Positions 1-7,320 of a stretch of 64,000 nucleotides of DNA are shown here, piece after piece. The notes beneath the pieces were generated by a model. That model had not been told where the DNA came from and did not search any database. It saw only the letters and a program-made list of their open reading frames with translations. Both the position numbers and the translations under genes were made by a program. The DNA comes from Aeromicrobium sp. A1-2 (GTDB lineage: Bacteria > Actinomycetota > Actinomycetes > Propionibacteriales > Nocardioidaceae), in the NCBI RefSeq assembly GCF_003443875.1, contig NZ_CP027482.1, forward strand, positions 1,116,001-1,180,000, given 5' to 3'. Within the stretch, counting starts at the first letter, position 1; each line of letters begins with the position of its first letter.

Positions 1-724
1 GTCGCATGCGAACGACGATGACGGCAGCCTTGGACTTGGCCTGCAGGAGCTCGGTGCCGTGCAGGAGCGGCTCGCCCTCCTCGTCGGTCTCGTACATGAT
101 CGCCGGCTCGGCGTTGACGAGCTGACCGACCTGCAGGTCCGAAGGCTTGATCGGGGTGCCGGAGACGTCGTTGACGACTCGCATGCCCTTCTTCCACACC
201 GTCTCGCGCTGCTCGCCGTCGGGCAGCGGGCCCAGGTCGCGGAGCATGATGATCGCCGGCAGGCCCAGGAAGCCGAGAGCGCCGAAGAGGCTGTTGCGGA
301 TCATCGGGCGGCGGCCGAAGCCGGACTCGGAGATTCCCGCATTGAGGTCTTCGAGGACCGCAGCGCGGTCTTCCTGCGACGAGGCCGAGGGATGACGCAT
401 CTCGACCATCTCGTGGTCACCCATGAGCTTCTTGGCCCACTGGATGATCCCGACGCCCATCAGCAGCATTGCGCCGCCGAGGGTCGAGCCGAGGGCGAAG
501 TTCATGGCTGACCAGCCCAAGAACACCTGGTCCTTGTCGATCATGATGTAGGCGACGCAGAATCCGACCAGCAGCAGCATTGCCACGGTGAACATGGCGG
601 AGATCTGCCGTTCGGCACGGCGCTCCTGCGCGGGGTCGACGTCGGTCGGGCGGTACTGGTGCTCCGGGAGGCCCGGGTCCTTGACCGGCTCTGCGTCAGG
701 CAGGCGATCCAGCTCGTCTGTCAT
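1..724 (-). CDS. qcrA: Rieske iron-sulfur subunit of cytochrome bc1 (partial, N-terminal part)
   Basis: Ubiquinol (menaquinol)-cytochrome c reductase Rieske subunit, part of the actinobacterial bc1-aa3 supercomplex in the cytoplasmic membrane. The visible 241 codons hold the long N-terminal region typical of actinobacterial QcrA: a hydrophilic start, then three hydrophobic segments (about residues 53-70, 80-105 and 155-170). The cysteine/histidine cluster-binding loops would lie beyond base 1 and are not seen. The ATG at 724 overlaps the qcrC stop by four bases (ATGA), so the two are translationally coupled. qcrB is expected next, outside the window. Identification rests on the N-terminal region plus the ctaE-qcrC-qcrA order, which is diagnostic. 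Confidence 0.93.
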   Translation of the reverse strand, partial: MTDELDRLPDAEPVKDPGLPEHQYRPTDVDPAQERRAERQISAMFTVAMLLLVGFCVAYIMIDKDQVFLGWSAMNFALGSTLGGAMLLMGVGIIQWAKKLMGDHEMVEMRHPSASSQEDRAAVLEDLNAGISESGFGRRPMIRNSLFGALGFLGLPAIIMLRDLGPLPDGEQRETVWKKGMRVVNDVSGTPIKPSDLQVGQLVNAEPAIMYETDEEGEPLLHGTELLQAKSKAAVIVVRMR

Positions 725-1557
725 TTCTTCTTCACCCTCGCTCCGTGTGCACCGATCCAGATGGCAGCGAGCACAAGTCCGCCCATGCCGATGATCCAGG
801 TGAACATGCCGTCGACGACGGGGCCGAGGCCGCCGCCGCCCACTCCGCCGTAGTTCGGCTGGCTCTGGATCGCCTTGACGTACGCAATGACGTTGCTCTT
901 GTCCTCAGGCGTGATGACCTCGTCGGAGAAGACCGGCATCTGCTGAGGCCCGGTGATCATGGCCTCGGCGATGTGTTTGGTGCTGACACCCTTGAGTGTC
1001 GGGGCGTACTTGCCGCCCGGCATCGCGCCGCCGGCACCGACGGAGTTGTGGCATGCCGTGCAGTTGGTGCGGAAGAACTCGCCGCCCTCGGAGATCTGCT
1101 CGGCGGTCTTGCCTGAGATGTCGGTGTACTCCTTGCCCGGGATGACCGGGCCGGGGGCCAGCGACGCGATGTAGGCAGCGAGCTGCTTGGTCTCCTCGGC
1201 GTCATACTCGGGCGCCTTGCGCGGGGCCTGCGGGGCGCTCCTGGCCATCGGCATGCGGCCGGTGCCCACCTGGAAGTCGACAGCAGCGGCGCCGACACCG
1301 ACCAGCGTCGGGCCGTAGTTGCCGCCGCGCTTGGTCTCGATGCCGCCGGCGTTCTTGCCGTGACAGCTTGCGCAGCCGATGAGGAACAGTTGGCGGCCGG
1401 CTTCAACATCCTGTGAGGATGCCGTCTCGGCAATTGCGGGCTTTGGCGCGAACGCCGTGTAAGCCCCTCCGACGACGACAAGTCCCATGAGGAGGACGAC
1501 AAGACCGGCGAGTGGATGCCGGCGTCTGGTGGACAGTTTCCGCACCGAAAACCTCAT
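721..1557 (-). CDS. qcrC: Diheme cytochrome c subunit of cytochrome bc1 complex
   Basis: Cytochrome cc subunit that passes electrons from the Rieske centre directly to the aa3 oxidase, replacing soluble cytochrome c. The 278-residue product has an N-terminal membrane anchor (about 16-36), two class I heme sites CASCH (62-66) and CTACH (166-170), and a C-terminal membrane segment (about 250-270) followed by a basic RVKKK tail. This two-heme, two-anchor plan is specific to actinobacterial QcrC. ATG at 1557 is chosen because it directly precedes the anchor; its ribosome site is weak, and an in-frame GTG lies four codons later. The longer upstream reading frame lacks any family similarity. It lies 58 bp after ctaE and overlaps qcrA. 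Confidence 0.95.
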   Translation of the reverse strand: MRFSVRKLSTRRRHPLAGLVVLLMGLVVVGGAYTAFAPKPAIAETASSQDVEAGRQLFLIGCASCHGKNAGGIETKRGGNYGPTLVGVGAAAVDFQVGTGRMPMARSAPQAPRKAPEYDAEETKQLAAYIASLAPGPVIPGKEYTDISGKTAEQISEGGEFFRTNCTACHNSVGAGGAMPGGKYAPTLKGVSTKHIAEAMITGPQQMPVFSDEVITPEDKSNVIAYVKAIQSQPNYGGVGGGGLGPVVDGMFTWIIGMGGLVLAAIWIGAHGARVKKK

Positions 1558-1615
1558 TCCTGAAAGTAGTACAAGTCTAGCCGCGAGTACCGCGGTGAAC
1601 CGAGTGGGGGGAGCG

Positions 1616-2254
1616 TTACTTGATGAGGTAGATCGTCGCGAACAGACCGACCCAGACGATGTCCACGAAGTGCCAGTAGTACGACACGACGATCGCGGAG
1701 ATTGCCTGCTCATGCGTGAACTTGCGGGCGGCGAACGTGCGCCCGATCACCAGGAGGAACGCGATCAGACCCCCGATGACGTGCAGACCGTGGAATCCGG
1801 TCGCAAGGTAGAACAGGCTGCCGTAGGGCGAGCTGGAGATCGTGACGTGCTCGGTGACCAACGCGGCGTACTCGGTGGCCTGGCCGGCGATGAAGATCGC
1901 GCCCATGAAGTAGGTCAGGATGAACCACTCGCGCATGCCCCACAGCTTGATCTGGCTGAGCTTGCCACTGCGGCCGGGCTTGCCCCGCTCTGCGGCGAAG
2001 ACGCCGAACTGGCAGGTCACCGACGACAGCACGAGGATCGTGGTGTTGATCGTGGCAAATGGGATGTTGAGCAGTGCGGTCTCTTGTGACCACAGCTCGG
2101 GGGAGATGTTGCGGATCGTGAAGTACGCCGCGAACAAACCCGCGAAGAACATCAGCTCACTGGATAGCCACACGATGGTGCCCACCGTCACCATCGACGG
2201 GCGGCCTTCTTGGCCATGGAGTCGGGAAGCAGGAATCACGGATGTAGTCGCCAC
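1616..2254 (-). CDS. ctaE: Cytochrome c oxidase subunit III
   Basis: Subunit III of the aa3-type terminal oxidase, an integral membrane protein that stabilises the oxygen-reducing core. The 212-residue product has the N-terminal SRLHG...RPSM motif, five hydrophobic segments, and the family signatures FHGLHVIGG and [10 protein letters not shown] near the C terminus. The start is GTG at 2254; a much longer reading frame upstream is antisense to trpD and is not real. There is no Shine-Dalgarno sequence, but a -10 element CATAAT lies 6 bp upstream, so the mRNA is probably leaderless. It is the first gene of ctaE-qcrC-qcrA(-qcrB), the standard actinobacterial order. Confidence 0.96.
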   Translation of the reverse strand: MATTSVIPASRLHGQEGRPSMVTVGTIVWLSSELMFFAGLFAAYFTIRNISPELWSQETALLNIPFATINTTILVLSSVTCQFGVFAAERGKPGRSGKLSQIKLWGMREWFILTYFMGAIFIAGQATEYAALVTEHVTISSSPYGSLFYLATGFHGLHVIGGLIAFLLVIGRTFAARKFTHEQAISAIVVSYYWHFVDIVWVGLFATIYLIK

Positions 2255-2260
2255 GCGATC

Positions 2261-2266
2261 ATTATG
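2261..2266 (-). promoter_or_regulatory. -10 element of ctaE (leaderless)
   Basis: CATAAT on the minus strand, separated by 6 bp from the GTG start of ctaE at 2254, with no ribosome binding site. It abuts the -10 of the divergent gene at 2267-2272. Confidence 0.6.
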
Positions 2267-2272
2267 TACGAT
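2267..2272 (+). promoter_or_regulatory. -10 element of the pseudo-receiver gene (leaderless)
   Basis: TACGAT, fitting the actinobacterial TANNNT pattern, 6 bp before the GTG at 2279. It lies back to back with the ctaE -10, so the 24-bp gap carries two opposite promoters. Confidence 0.6.
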
Positions 2273-2278
2273 CAAGTT

Positions 2279-2683
2279 GTGAGTGAGCACAAGCCCCTGC
2301 GTGTCCTGGTCTACAGCGACGATCGCGACGTCCGCGCAGCAGTGCTGTCGGCGCTGGGATCCCGGCCGCATCCGGACCTTCCGTCCTTCGAATACATCGA
2401 GTGCGCGACCGAGCCGGTGGTGTTCCAGCACCTCGACGCGGGCGACATCGACCTGGTCGTCCTCGACGGCGAGGCGACGCCGGCCGGTGGTCTGGGCATG
2501 GCCCGACAGATGAAGGACGAGATCTTCCAGGCCCCTCCGGTGCTGGTGCTGACCGGGCGCCCGGAGGACGCGTGGCTGGCCACCTGGTCGCGTGCCGAGG
2601 CAGCGCTCCCGCACCCGATCGAGCCGATCCGTCTGGCCGAGGTCGTCATCGACCTGGCCCGCGGCGTGCTCCAGCCCGGCTGA
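2279..2683 (+). CDS. Receiver-like (pseudo-receiver) protein, no output domain
   Basis: A 134-residue protein with the fold pattern of a response regulator receiver domain and nothing else. It shows the acidic pair at D14/D15 (YSDD), the phospho-acceptor position D63 in VVLDGEATP, and the switch threonine in LVLTGR (T92). The lysine that normally follows in the KP motif is replaced by H112 (PHPIEP), so normal phosphorylation chemistry is doubtful. GTG at 2279 is chosen because of the -10 element 6 bp upstream; an in-frame ATG at 2264 would overlap that element. It ends 10 bp before trpD and is likely co-transcribed with it. Its function is not known to me. Confidence 0.75.
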   Translation: MSEHKPLRVLVYSDDRDVRAAVLSALGSRPHPDLPSFEYIECATEPVVFQHLDAGDIDLVVLDGEATPAGGLGMARQMKDEIFQAPPVLVLTGRPEDAWLATWSRAEAALPHPIEPIRLAEVVIDLARGVLQPG

Positions 2684-2693
2684 CCGGCACCCG

Positions 2694-3734
2694 GTGACCC
2701 GAACCTGGCCGGATGTCCTCTCAGCGCTCGTCGCGAGGGAGGACCTGGACGCGGCCGCAACGACATGGGCCATGGAGGAGATCCTCTCCGGCAATGCCAC
2801 GCCGACCCAGATCGCCGGTTTCGCGATCGGCTTGCGCAGCAAGGGCGAGACCTTGGCCGAGGTGCAGGGCCTGGTCGACTCGATGTACCACCATGCGACG
2901 CCGCTCCAGATCGATGGTCGGGTCGTCGACATCGTGGGCACGGGTGGCGACCGGGCCCGGACGGTCAACATCTCCACGATGTCCGCCGTCGTCATCGCGG
3001 GTGCGGGCATCCAGGTCGTCAAGCACGGCAATCGGGCGGCCTCCAGCGCGAGCGGCTCGGCCGACGTCCTCGAGCAACTGGGTGTGCGACTCGATGTACC
3101 GGCTACCCGGATCACCGAGGTTCTGCACGCGACCGGGATCACGTTCTGCTTTGCGCCGGTTTTCCACTCCTCGTTCCGGTTCACGGCCGTTCCGCGGCGT
3201 GAACTCGGGATCCCGACGGTCTTCAACTTCCTCGGTCCCCTGACGAATCCGGCGCGACCGGCCGCGATGGCGGTCGGCGTTGCCGATGCGCGGATGGCGC
3301 CGATCATGGCCGGCGTGCTGGCCGCGCGCGGTGCAGATGCTTTCGTCTTCCGCGGCGAGGACGGCCTCGACGAGATCACCACCACGACGGCGACCCACGT
3401 GTGGGTCGCGGACGGTGACTCCGGACTGGTGTCGGAGGACTCGATCGATCCGCGGGCGCTCGGCTTTGAGCTCACGCCCGGCTCCGAGCTCACGGGTGGC
3501 GATGCCGCGTTCAACGCCAAGGTCTTCGAACGCGTGCTGGGCGGTGAGCAGTCGTCGGTGCGCACTGCGGTGCTGCTGAACGCTGGCGCCGGCATCGCTG
3601 CGCACGAGGCATCCGGCGGAGACCTCGAAGGTCGGTTGCGCGCCGGGATCGAGCGCGCGAAGGAGTCGATCGACTCCGGATCGGCCACTCGGGTGCTGGA
3701 AGCCTGGGCGGCAACCACCCAGACCTTGGTCTAG
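2694..3734 (+). CDS. trpD: Anthranilate phosphoribosyltransferase
   Basis: Second step of tryptophan synthesis: transfers phosphoribose from PRPP to anthranilate in the cytoplasm. The 346 residues match the family length. The PRPP-binding GTGGD motif is at 82-86 and the KHGNRAASS loop at 110-118, followed by the SADVLEQLG helix. The GTG at 2694 gives the standard N terminus; the longer frame runs into the preceding gene. As in mycobacteria, trpD stands alone here next to the cytochrome genes rather than in a trp operon. Its stop is only 3 bp from the convergent stop of the AsnC-type gene. Confidence 0.96.
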   Translation: MTRTWPDVLSALVAREDLDAAATTWAMEEILSGNATPTQIAGFAIGLRSKGETLAEVQGLVDSMYHHATPLQIDGRVVDIVGTGGDRARTVNISTMSAVVIAGAGIQVVKHGNRAASSASGSADVLEQLGVRLDVPATRITEVLHATGITFCFAPVFHSSFRFTAVPRRELGIPTVFNFLGPLTNPARPAAMAVGVADARMAPIMAGVLAARGADAFVFRGEDGLDEITTTTATHVWVADGDSGLVSEDSIDPRALGFELTPGSELTGGDAAFNAKVFERVLGGEQSSVRTAVLLNAGAGIAAHEASGGDLEGRLRAGIERAKESIDSGSATRVLEAWAATTQTLV

Positions 3735-3737
3735 GAC

Positions 3738-4013
3738 CTACAGCCCGATCGAGAAGGCGTCCTCCAAGTCGTGCTGGCTGAACGTCTGGAAAGCGATCTG
3801 CGTCTGGGTCGAGACCACGCCGGCTACCTTGTTGAGCTGATCGGCGACGACGCGTGCGATGTCGTCGTTCTCGCGTACTCGCACCATGGCAACGAGGTCG
3901 AGGTCGCCGGTGACCGAGTACACCTCGCTGACGCCGGGGATCGCGGCGATCTGCTCGGCAACCTCCGAGAGGCGGGAGACATCGGCCTGGATGAAGACTA
4001 TGGCGGTGATCAT
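3738..4013 (-). CDS. Stand-alone AsnC/Lrp effector-binding (RAM) domain protein
   Basis: A 91-residue protein made only of the C-terminal ligand-binding domain of Lrp/AsnC regulators, with no helix-turn-helix. The start (MITAIVFIQADV) and the GVSEVYSVTGDLDLVAMVRV core are typical of this alpha/beta sandwich, which forms dimers and octamers and binds amino acids. Without a DNA-binding part it may act as an amino-acid sensor or a partner of full-length Lrp proteins; this is inference. Convergent with trpD and downstream of the nuclease gene. A -10 element 6 bp upstream of the ATG suggests a leaderless transcript of its own. Confidence 0.88.
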   Translation of the reverse strand: MITAIVFIQADVSRLSEVAEQIAAIPGVSEVYSVTGDLDLVAMVRVRENDDIARVVADQLNKVAGVVSTQTQIAFQTFSQHDLEDAFSIGL

Positions 4014-4019
4014 GTCCTC

Positions 4020-4025
4020 AGGCTA
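4020..4025 (-). promoter_or_regulatory. -10 element of the AsnC-type gene (leaderless)
   Basis: TAGCCT on the minus strand, 6 bp before the ATG at 4013. No ribosome binding site is present. Confidence 0.55.
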
Positions 4026-4040
4026 GGGCATCTGAGCGGT

Positions 4041-5744
4041 CTAGCCCGGGCGCTGCAGGTCATCCCAGGAGGTGCTGGCGTCTTCGAACGGTGACAGGTG
4101 TCGGGCCGCTCCTCCGAACGGCGCGTGCCACGCCCCGCGGACCATGCGCAGACCGGGGGAGTCGAGCCAGCGCAGCAGCGTCTCTGTCTCCTCGGCGGTG
4201 GCCGCCGGGATGGGACCGAAGCCCGGCTCGACCGTCTCAGCCGTTGCGAGAAGCGCATCGACCCAGCCGATCGGATGCGTTCCGCGCGGCATCACGCCCG
4301 CCGCAGCGAGCCGGCCGAACCGGATGACGTGGATCTCCCAGCCCTCCGGGTGGGGAGCGGCGGCGACGAGCTCGCCGCTGCCGGTCAGCTCCCGGAGCCG
4401 CTGTGTGCGTACGACAGCGCGCAGGAAGCCGGTCAGTCGGTCACGCCAGATCGCTGCGTCCTCGAACCGCTCGGTGCGGGCGAGGTCGAGCATGCGCGTC
4501 CGCACGGCGGTCACGAGCTCCTCGGGGTCTCCGGTCATGGCGCTGCGCACCCGTGAAACCTCGACGGCGTAGGTCTCCGGGTTCGTCGACCCGTCGCACG
4601 GTGACAGGCAGTGGCCCATCTCGGCGAGGGCGCACGTGGTCTGCCGGGGCTTCTTGCCCATCTTGGTGGTGCACTGCCGGATCCGGAAAGCGTCGTGCAG
4701 GGCCGTGAGGGCGCCCTCCGCGGCGGCACGGCCTCGGAACGGCCCGATGTAGTCGGCGTCGTCGTCCAGGATTGTGCGAACGATCGACAGCCGCGGCCAC
4801 GGCTCGCGGGTCAGCTTGAGCCAGCTCAGCCGCTCGGGGAACGGGGACCGCCGGTTGTAGGGCGGGCGATGCCTGCCGATCAAGCGCAGCTCGCGGACCT
4901 GCGCCTCCAGGGCCGTGGCACACACGATGCCCTCGATGCGTTGTGCCAGCATCACCATCTCGCCCATGCGAGTGCGGGTCTCGGCCTTGGTGAAGTAGGA
5001 CCGGGTCCGCGCCCGCAGGTTGCGGGAGGTGCCGACGTAGAGGATCTCGTCCGCGCGGTCGCGGAACAGGTAGACGCCGGGTGCCTGCGGCAGGTGCTCG
5101 GCGAGGTGGCGCTTCTTGCGCTGCTCGGGCTTGACCTTGCTGGTGTAGGTCGCGACCTCCTCGAGGGTCGTGACGCCCAGCGGTCCGAGCCGCTCGAACA
5201 GTGCATGCAGGACGTCGACCGTGGCGCGCGCGTCGGAGAGCGCCCGGTGGTTGGGTGTCGTCGTGGCGCCGAATCGCGCCGCGAGGGTCGACAGCTTGCA
5301 GTTGGGAACCTCCTCGCGAGACAGCACTCGTCGCGCCAGCGTCGCGGTGTCGAGCGTCTCGAAGCCCGGCCACGGGATCGAGAGCTCCCGGCTGTAGTGC
5401 TTGAGGAAGCCGACGTCGAACGGCGCGTTGTGGGCGACCAGGACCGTGCCGCGTGCGAACTCCAGGAAGCTCGGGAGCACCTCCGCGATCCGGGGAGCGC
5501 CGATCACCATCTGATTGGTGATGCCGGTCAGCACCGTGATGAAGGCCGGGATCGCACCGTCGGGGTTGACCAGCGTCTGGAACTCCGCGATGACTTCACC
5601 GCCGCGGATCTTGACCGCCCCGATCTCGGTGATCTGCGAGCCCTTGGCAGCGGAGCCGCCGGTGGTCTCGAGGTCGACGACGCAGAACGTCGTGTCGGCC
5701 AACGGACGGCCGAGCTCGTCGAACGATCCCTGGACGGCCACCAT
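4041..5744 (-). CDS. DEDDh exonuclease fused to a UvrC-like GIY-YIG nuclease
   Basis: A 567-residue two-domain nuclease conserved in Actinobacteria (the Rv2191 type). Residues 16-185 form a DEDDh 3'-5' exonuclease like DNA polymerase III epsilon: D24 and E26 in VDLETT, D110 after HNAPF, H166 and D171 in NHRALSD. Residues about 220-300 form a GIY-YIG endonuclease like the UvrC N terminus (PGVYLFRD, ILYVGTSRNLRAR), and the C-terminal part has UvrC-like C-x-L-xxMGHC-x-SPC cysteines. A role in DNA repair or proofreading is likely but unproven. ATG at 5744 is favoured by a -10 element 7 bp upstream; GTG at 5753 is an alternative. A neighbouring trpD and NlpC/P60 gene repeat the mycobacterial order. 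Confidence 0.92.
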   Translation of the reverse strand: MVAVQGSFDELGRPLADTTFCVVDLETTGGSAAKGSQITEIGAVKIRGGEVIAEFQTLVNPDGAIPAFITVLTGITNQMVIGAPRIAEVLPSFLEFARGTVLVAHNAPFDVGFLKHYSRELSIPWPGFETLDTATLARRVLSREEVPNCKLSTLAARFGATTTPNHRALSDARATVDVLHALFERLGPLGVTTLEEVATYTSKVKPEQRKKRHLAEHLPQAPGVYLFRDRADEILYVGTSRNLRARTRSYFTKAETRTRMGEMVMLAQRIEGIVCATALEAQVRELRLIGRHRPPYNRRSPFPERLSWLKLTREPWPRLSIVRTILDDDADYIGPFRGRAAAEGALTALHDAFRIRQCTTKMGKKPRQTTCALAEMGHCLSPCDGSTNPETYAVEVSRVRSAMTGDPEELVTAVRTRMLDLARTERFEDAAIWRDRLTGFLRAVVRTQRLRELTGSGELVAAAPHPEGWEIHVIRFGRLAAAGVMPRGTHPIGWVDALLATAETVEPGFGPIPAATAEETETLLRWLDSPGLRMVRGAWHAPFGGAARHLSPFEDASTSWDDLQRPG

Positions 5745-5751
5745 GTGGATC

Positions 5752-5757
5752 ACCGTA
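5752..5757 (-). promoter_or_regulatory. -10 element of the DEDDh/GIY-YIG gene (leaderless)
   Basis: TACGGT on the minus strand, 7 bp before the ATG at 5744, with no Shine-Dalgarno sequence. Confidence 0.5.
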
Positions 5758-5875
5758 GGTGGGTCCACCGACAGAGCCGTGCAACCGCGATGTGCGGCGT
5801 TTTTGTCCGGGCCGGCTCCTAGCGTGGCCGATGTCCCCGAACGACGGGGCATTCGTCAACACAGGAGGTGCAGCC

Positions 5876-6109
5876 ATGACAGAGTCCACTCCCACCGACT
5901 CGGTGGTCGTCGATTGCGACCGCTGTCTGGTCCGCGGGCCCCGTGCGTGCGGTGACTGCATCGTGACGGTACTGCTGGGGGCTCCGCCTGCCGGCATCGA
6001 GCTCGATCCGGACGAGATGGCGGCCCTCGGGGTCCTCGCCCAGGCGGGGCTGACGCCTCCGCTACGTCTCGTGACACCCGTCACTGGTCCCGAGACACAG
6101 GCCGGATGA
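5876..6109 (+). CDS. Small protein with two CxxC pairs
   Basis: A 77-residue acidic protein with C14-x2-C17 and C25-x2-C28 (CDRC...CGDC), a spacing that suits a small zinc or iron-sulfur knuckle. The start is well supported by AGGAGG at 5863-5868, 7 bp before the ATG. The C-terminal half is hydrophobic-acidic (ELDPDEMAALGVLAQAG) without a membrane segment. Similar small proteins sit next to the NlpC/P60 gene in related actinobacteria; no function is known to me. It precedes the riboswitch-controlled gene but has its own leader. Confidence 0.72.
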   Translation: MTESTPTDSVVVDCDRCLVRGPRACGDCIVTVLLGAPPAGIELDPDEMAALGVLAQAGLTPPLRLVTPVTGPETQAG

Positions 6110-6111
6110 AG

Positions 6112-6140
6112 TTGAACTGACCCGCGCCTGCCCATACAGT
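6112..6140 (+). promoter_or_regulatory. Promoter of the c-di-AMP riboswitch transcript
   Basis: TTGAAC at 6112-6117 and TACAGT at 6135-6140 with a 17-bp spacer, a good vegetative promoter. Transcription would start near 6147, about 40 bp before the aptamer. Confidence 0.6.
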
Positions 6141-6182
6141 GGTTGATTGTGTGTCCGGTGAACGCCGTCCCTCCAGGCCGGC

Positions 6183-6330
6183 GTCGGGTGCACCGCTGAA
6201 TTGCCGCAGTCATGGGGAAGATGTCTGGGGCGAACCGGGGAACCACGTGTGTGGGGTGAATCGGACTGCGTTCGCGCGGACCGTAGGGCGACCTTGGCCC
6301 GAACCCGTCAGCTCACCCGGTAGGCGCTCG
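6183..6330 (+). promoter_or_regulatory. Cyclic di-AMP riboswitch (ydaO/yuaA type)
   Basis: The 239-bp leader of the NlpC/P60 gene carries the conserved blocks of the ydaO class in order: CGCTGAATTG near 6194, GGGGAACC at 6237-6244, GGGGTGAATC at 6253-6262, GTAGGGCGACC near 6283-6293, and the 3' signature CCGAACCCGTCAGCT followed by GGTAGGCG ending near 6326. This class binds c-di-AMP and in actinobacteria commonly controls cell-wall hydrolases, usually switching expression off when the ligand is high. The gene's ribosome site (GTAGGAG, about 8 bp before GTG 6349) lies just downstream, so expression-platform effects on translation or termination are both possible. No clear intrinsic terminator is visible. 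Confidence 0.92.
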
Positions 6331-6348
6331 AGGATGTAGGAGTACTGC

Positions 6349-7320
6349 GTGCGCTTGCCCGCTACCCGAAAACGTCGACACGGAATCGCCGCTGCCGCGG
6401 CACTGGCCCTGATCGGTGGACTCTTCGTCCTCCCGTCAGCCGGCGCGGATCCTGCCGTTACCCCCAAGGACGTGGAGAACGCCTTCCACAAGGCCGAGGC
6501 GATGAACGAGCAGGTCAACCAACTCGGCGTCGAGGTCGAGCAGACCCAGGCCGAGATCGACGACATCAGCGACGACATCGCCCGCGACCTCAAGGTCTAC
6601 AACCGGCAGAAGGCCGAGCTCGGCGCCGCGATCGTCCAGCAGCAGATGGATGCACCCCTCGGGCCCAGCATCAGCCTGTTGAGCAGCGATGACCCCGATC
6701 AGTTCCTCGCTGGCCTCGGTGCGGTGCAGGCGCTCAACAGCACCCGAGCCGACGCGCTCGAGCAGTTCGGCGAGACGAGCAAGGAGCTCAAGAACCGTCG
6801 CGCGCAGCTCGAGGATCGCAAGGCCGACCTCGCTGCAGCGACGAAGGAAGCCGACACCAAGCGTGCCGCCATCCAGGCGAAGTATCAGGAAGCCAAGGCC
6901 GAACTGGCTCGGCTCACCGCCGCCCAGCAGGCCACGTTCAACACAAGCGACACGACGGTCGACTTCAAGGTTGAGGCCTCCGGTCGCGCCAAGCAGGCCG
7001 TCGCTTTCGCGCTCGCTCAGCTCGGCGAGCCGTACCGATACGGCGGCGCCGGCCCCAACTCGTGGGACTGCTCCGGTTTGATGCAGAAGGCTTGGGCCGC
7101 CGCTGGCGTCTCGATCCCGCGTGTCGTGGGGCCGCAGATGAGCGCGGCCAAGCGGATCCCGATGAGCCAGTTGGCGCCGGGTGACCTGGTCGCCTACAGC
7201 AACATGCAGCACATCGGGATGTACCTCGGCAACGGTCGCGTCGTGCACGCGCCCCGCCCGGGCAAGAGCGTCGAGATCACCGGACTCGGTGGATTCAGCG
7301 TCGGCGGGCGGGTTGGCTGA
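6349..7320 (+). CDS. Secreted NlpC/P60 peptidoglycan endopeptidase (RipC-like)
   Basis: A 323-residue secreted D,L-endopeptidase that cuts peptidoglycan stem peptides. It has a signal peptide (1-33, cleavage near AGA-DP), a long coiled coil (about 40-195) and a C-terminal NlpC/P60 domain. The catalytic residues are C241 in WDCSGL, H288 in MQHIG and H300 in VVHAP. Coiled coil plus NlpC/P60 and the position beside the DEDDh nuclease and fadD15 match Rv2190c (RipC), where FtsX activates the enzyme through the coiled coil; that regulation here is inference. GTG at 6349 follows a TAGGAG ribosome site. Expression is under the c-di-AMP riboswitch. Confidence 0.94.
   Translation: MRLPATRKRRHGIAAAAALALIGGLFVLPSAGADPAVTPKDVENAFHKAEAMNEQVNQLGVEVEQTQAEIDDISDDIARDLKVYNRQKAELGAAIVQQQMDAPLGPSISLLSSDDPDQFLAGLGAVQALNSTRADALEQFGETSKELKNRRAQLEDRKADLAAATKEADTKRAAIQAKYQEAKAELARLTAAQQATFNTSDTTVDFKVEASGRAKQAVAFALAQLGEPYRYGGAGPNSWDCSGLMQKAWAAAGVSIPRVVGPQMSAAKRIPMSQLAPGDLVAYSNMQHIGMYLGNGRVVHAPRPGKSVEITGLGGFSVGGRVG

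Noticed and set aside
1616..3718. A 700-codon open frame on the minus strand that appears to fuse another protein to CtaE.
   Set aside because: Only the last 212 codons match a family (CtaE). The rest is antisense to trpD and the pseudo-receiver gene with low-complexity composition, as expected for high-GC shadow frames.
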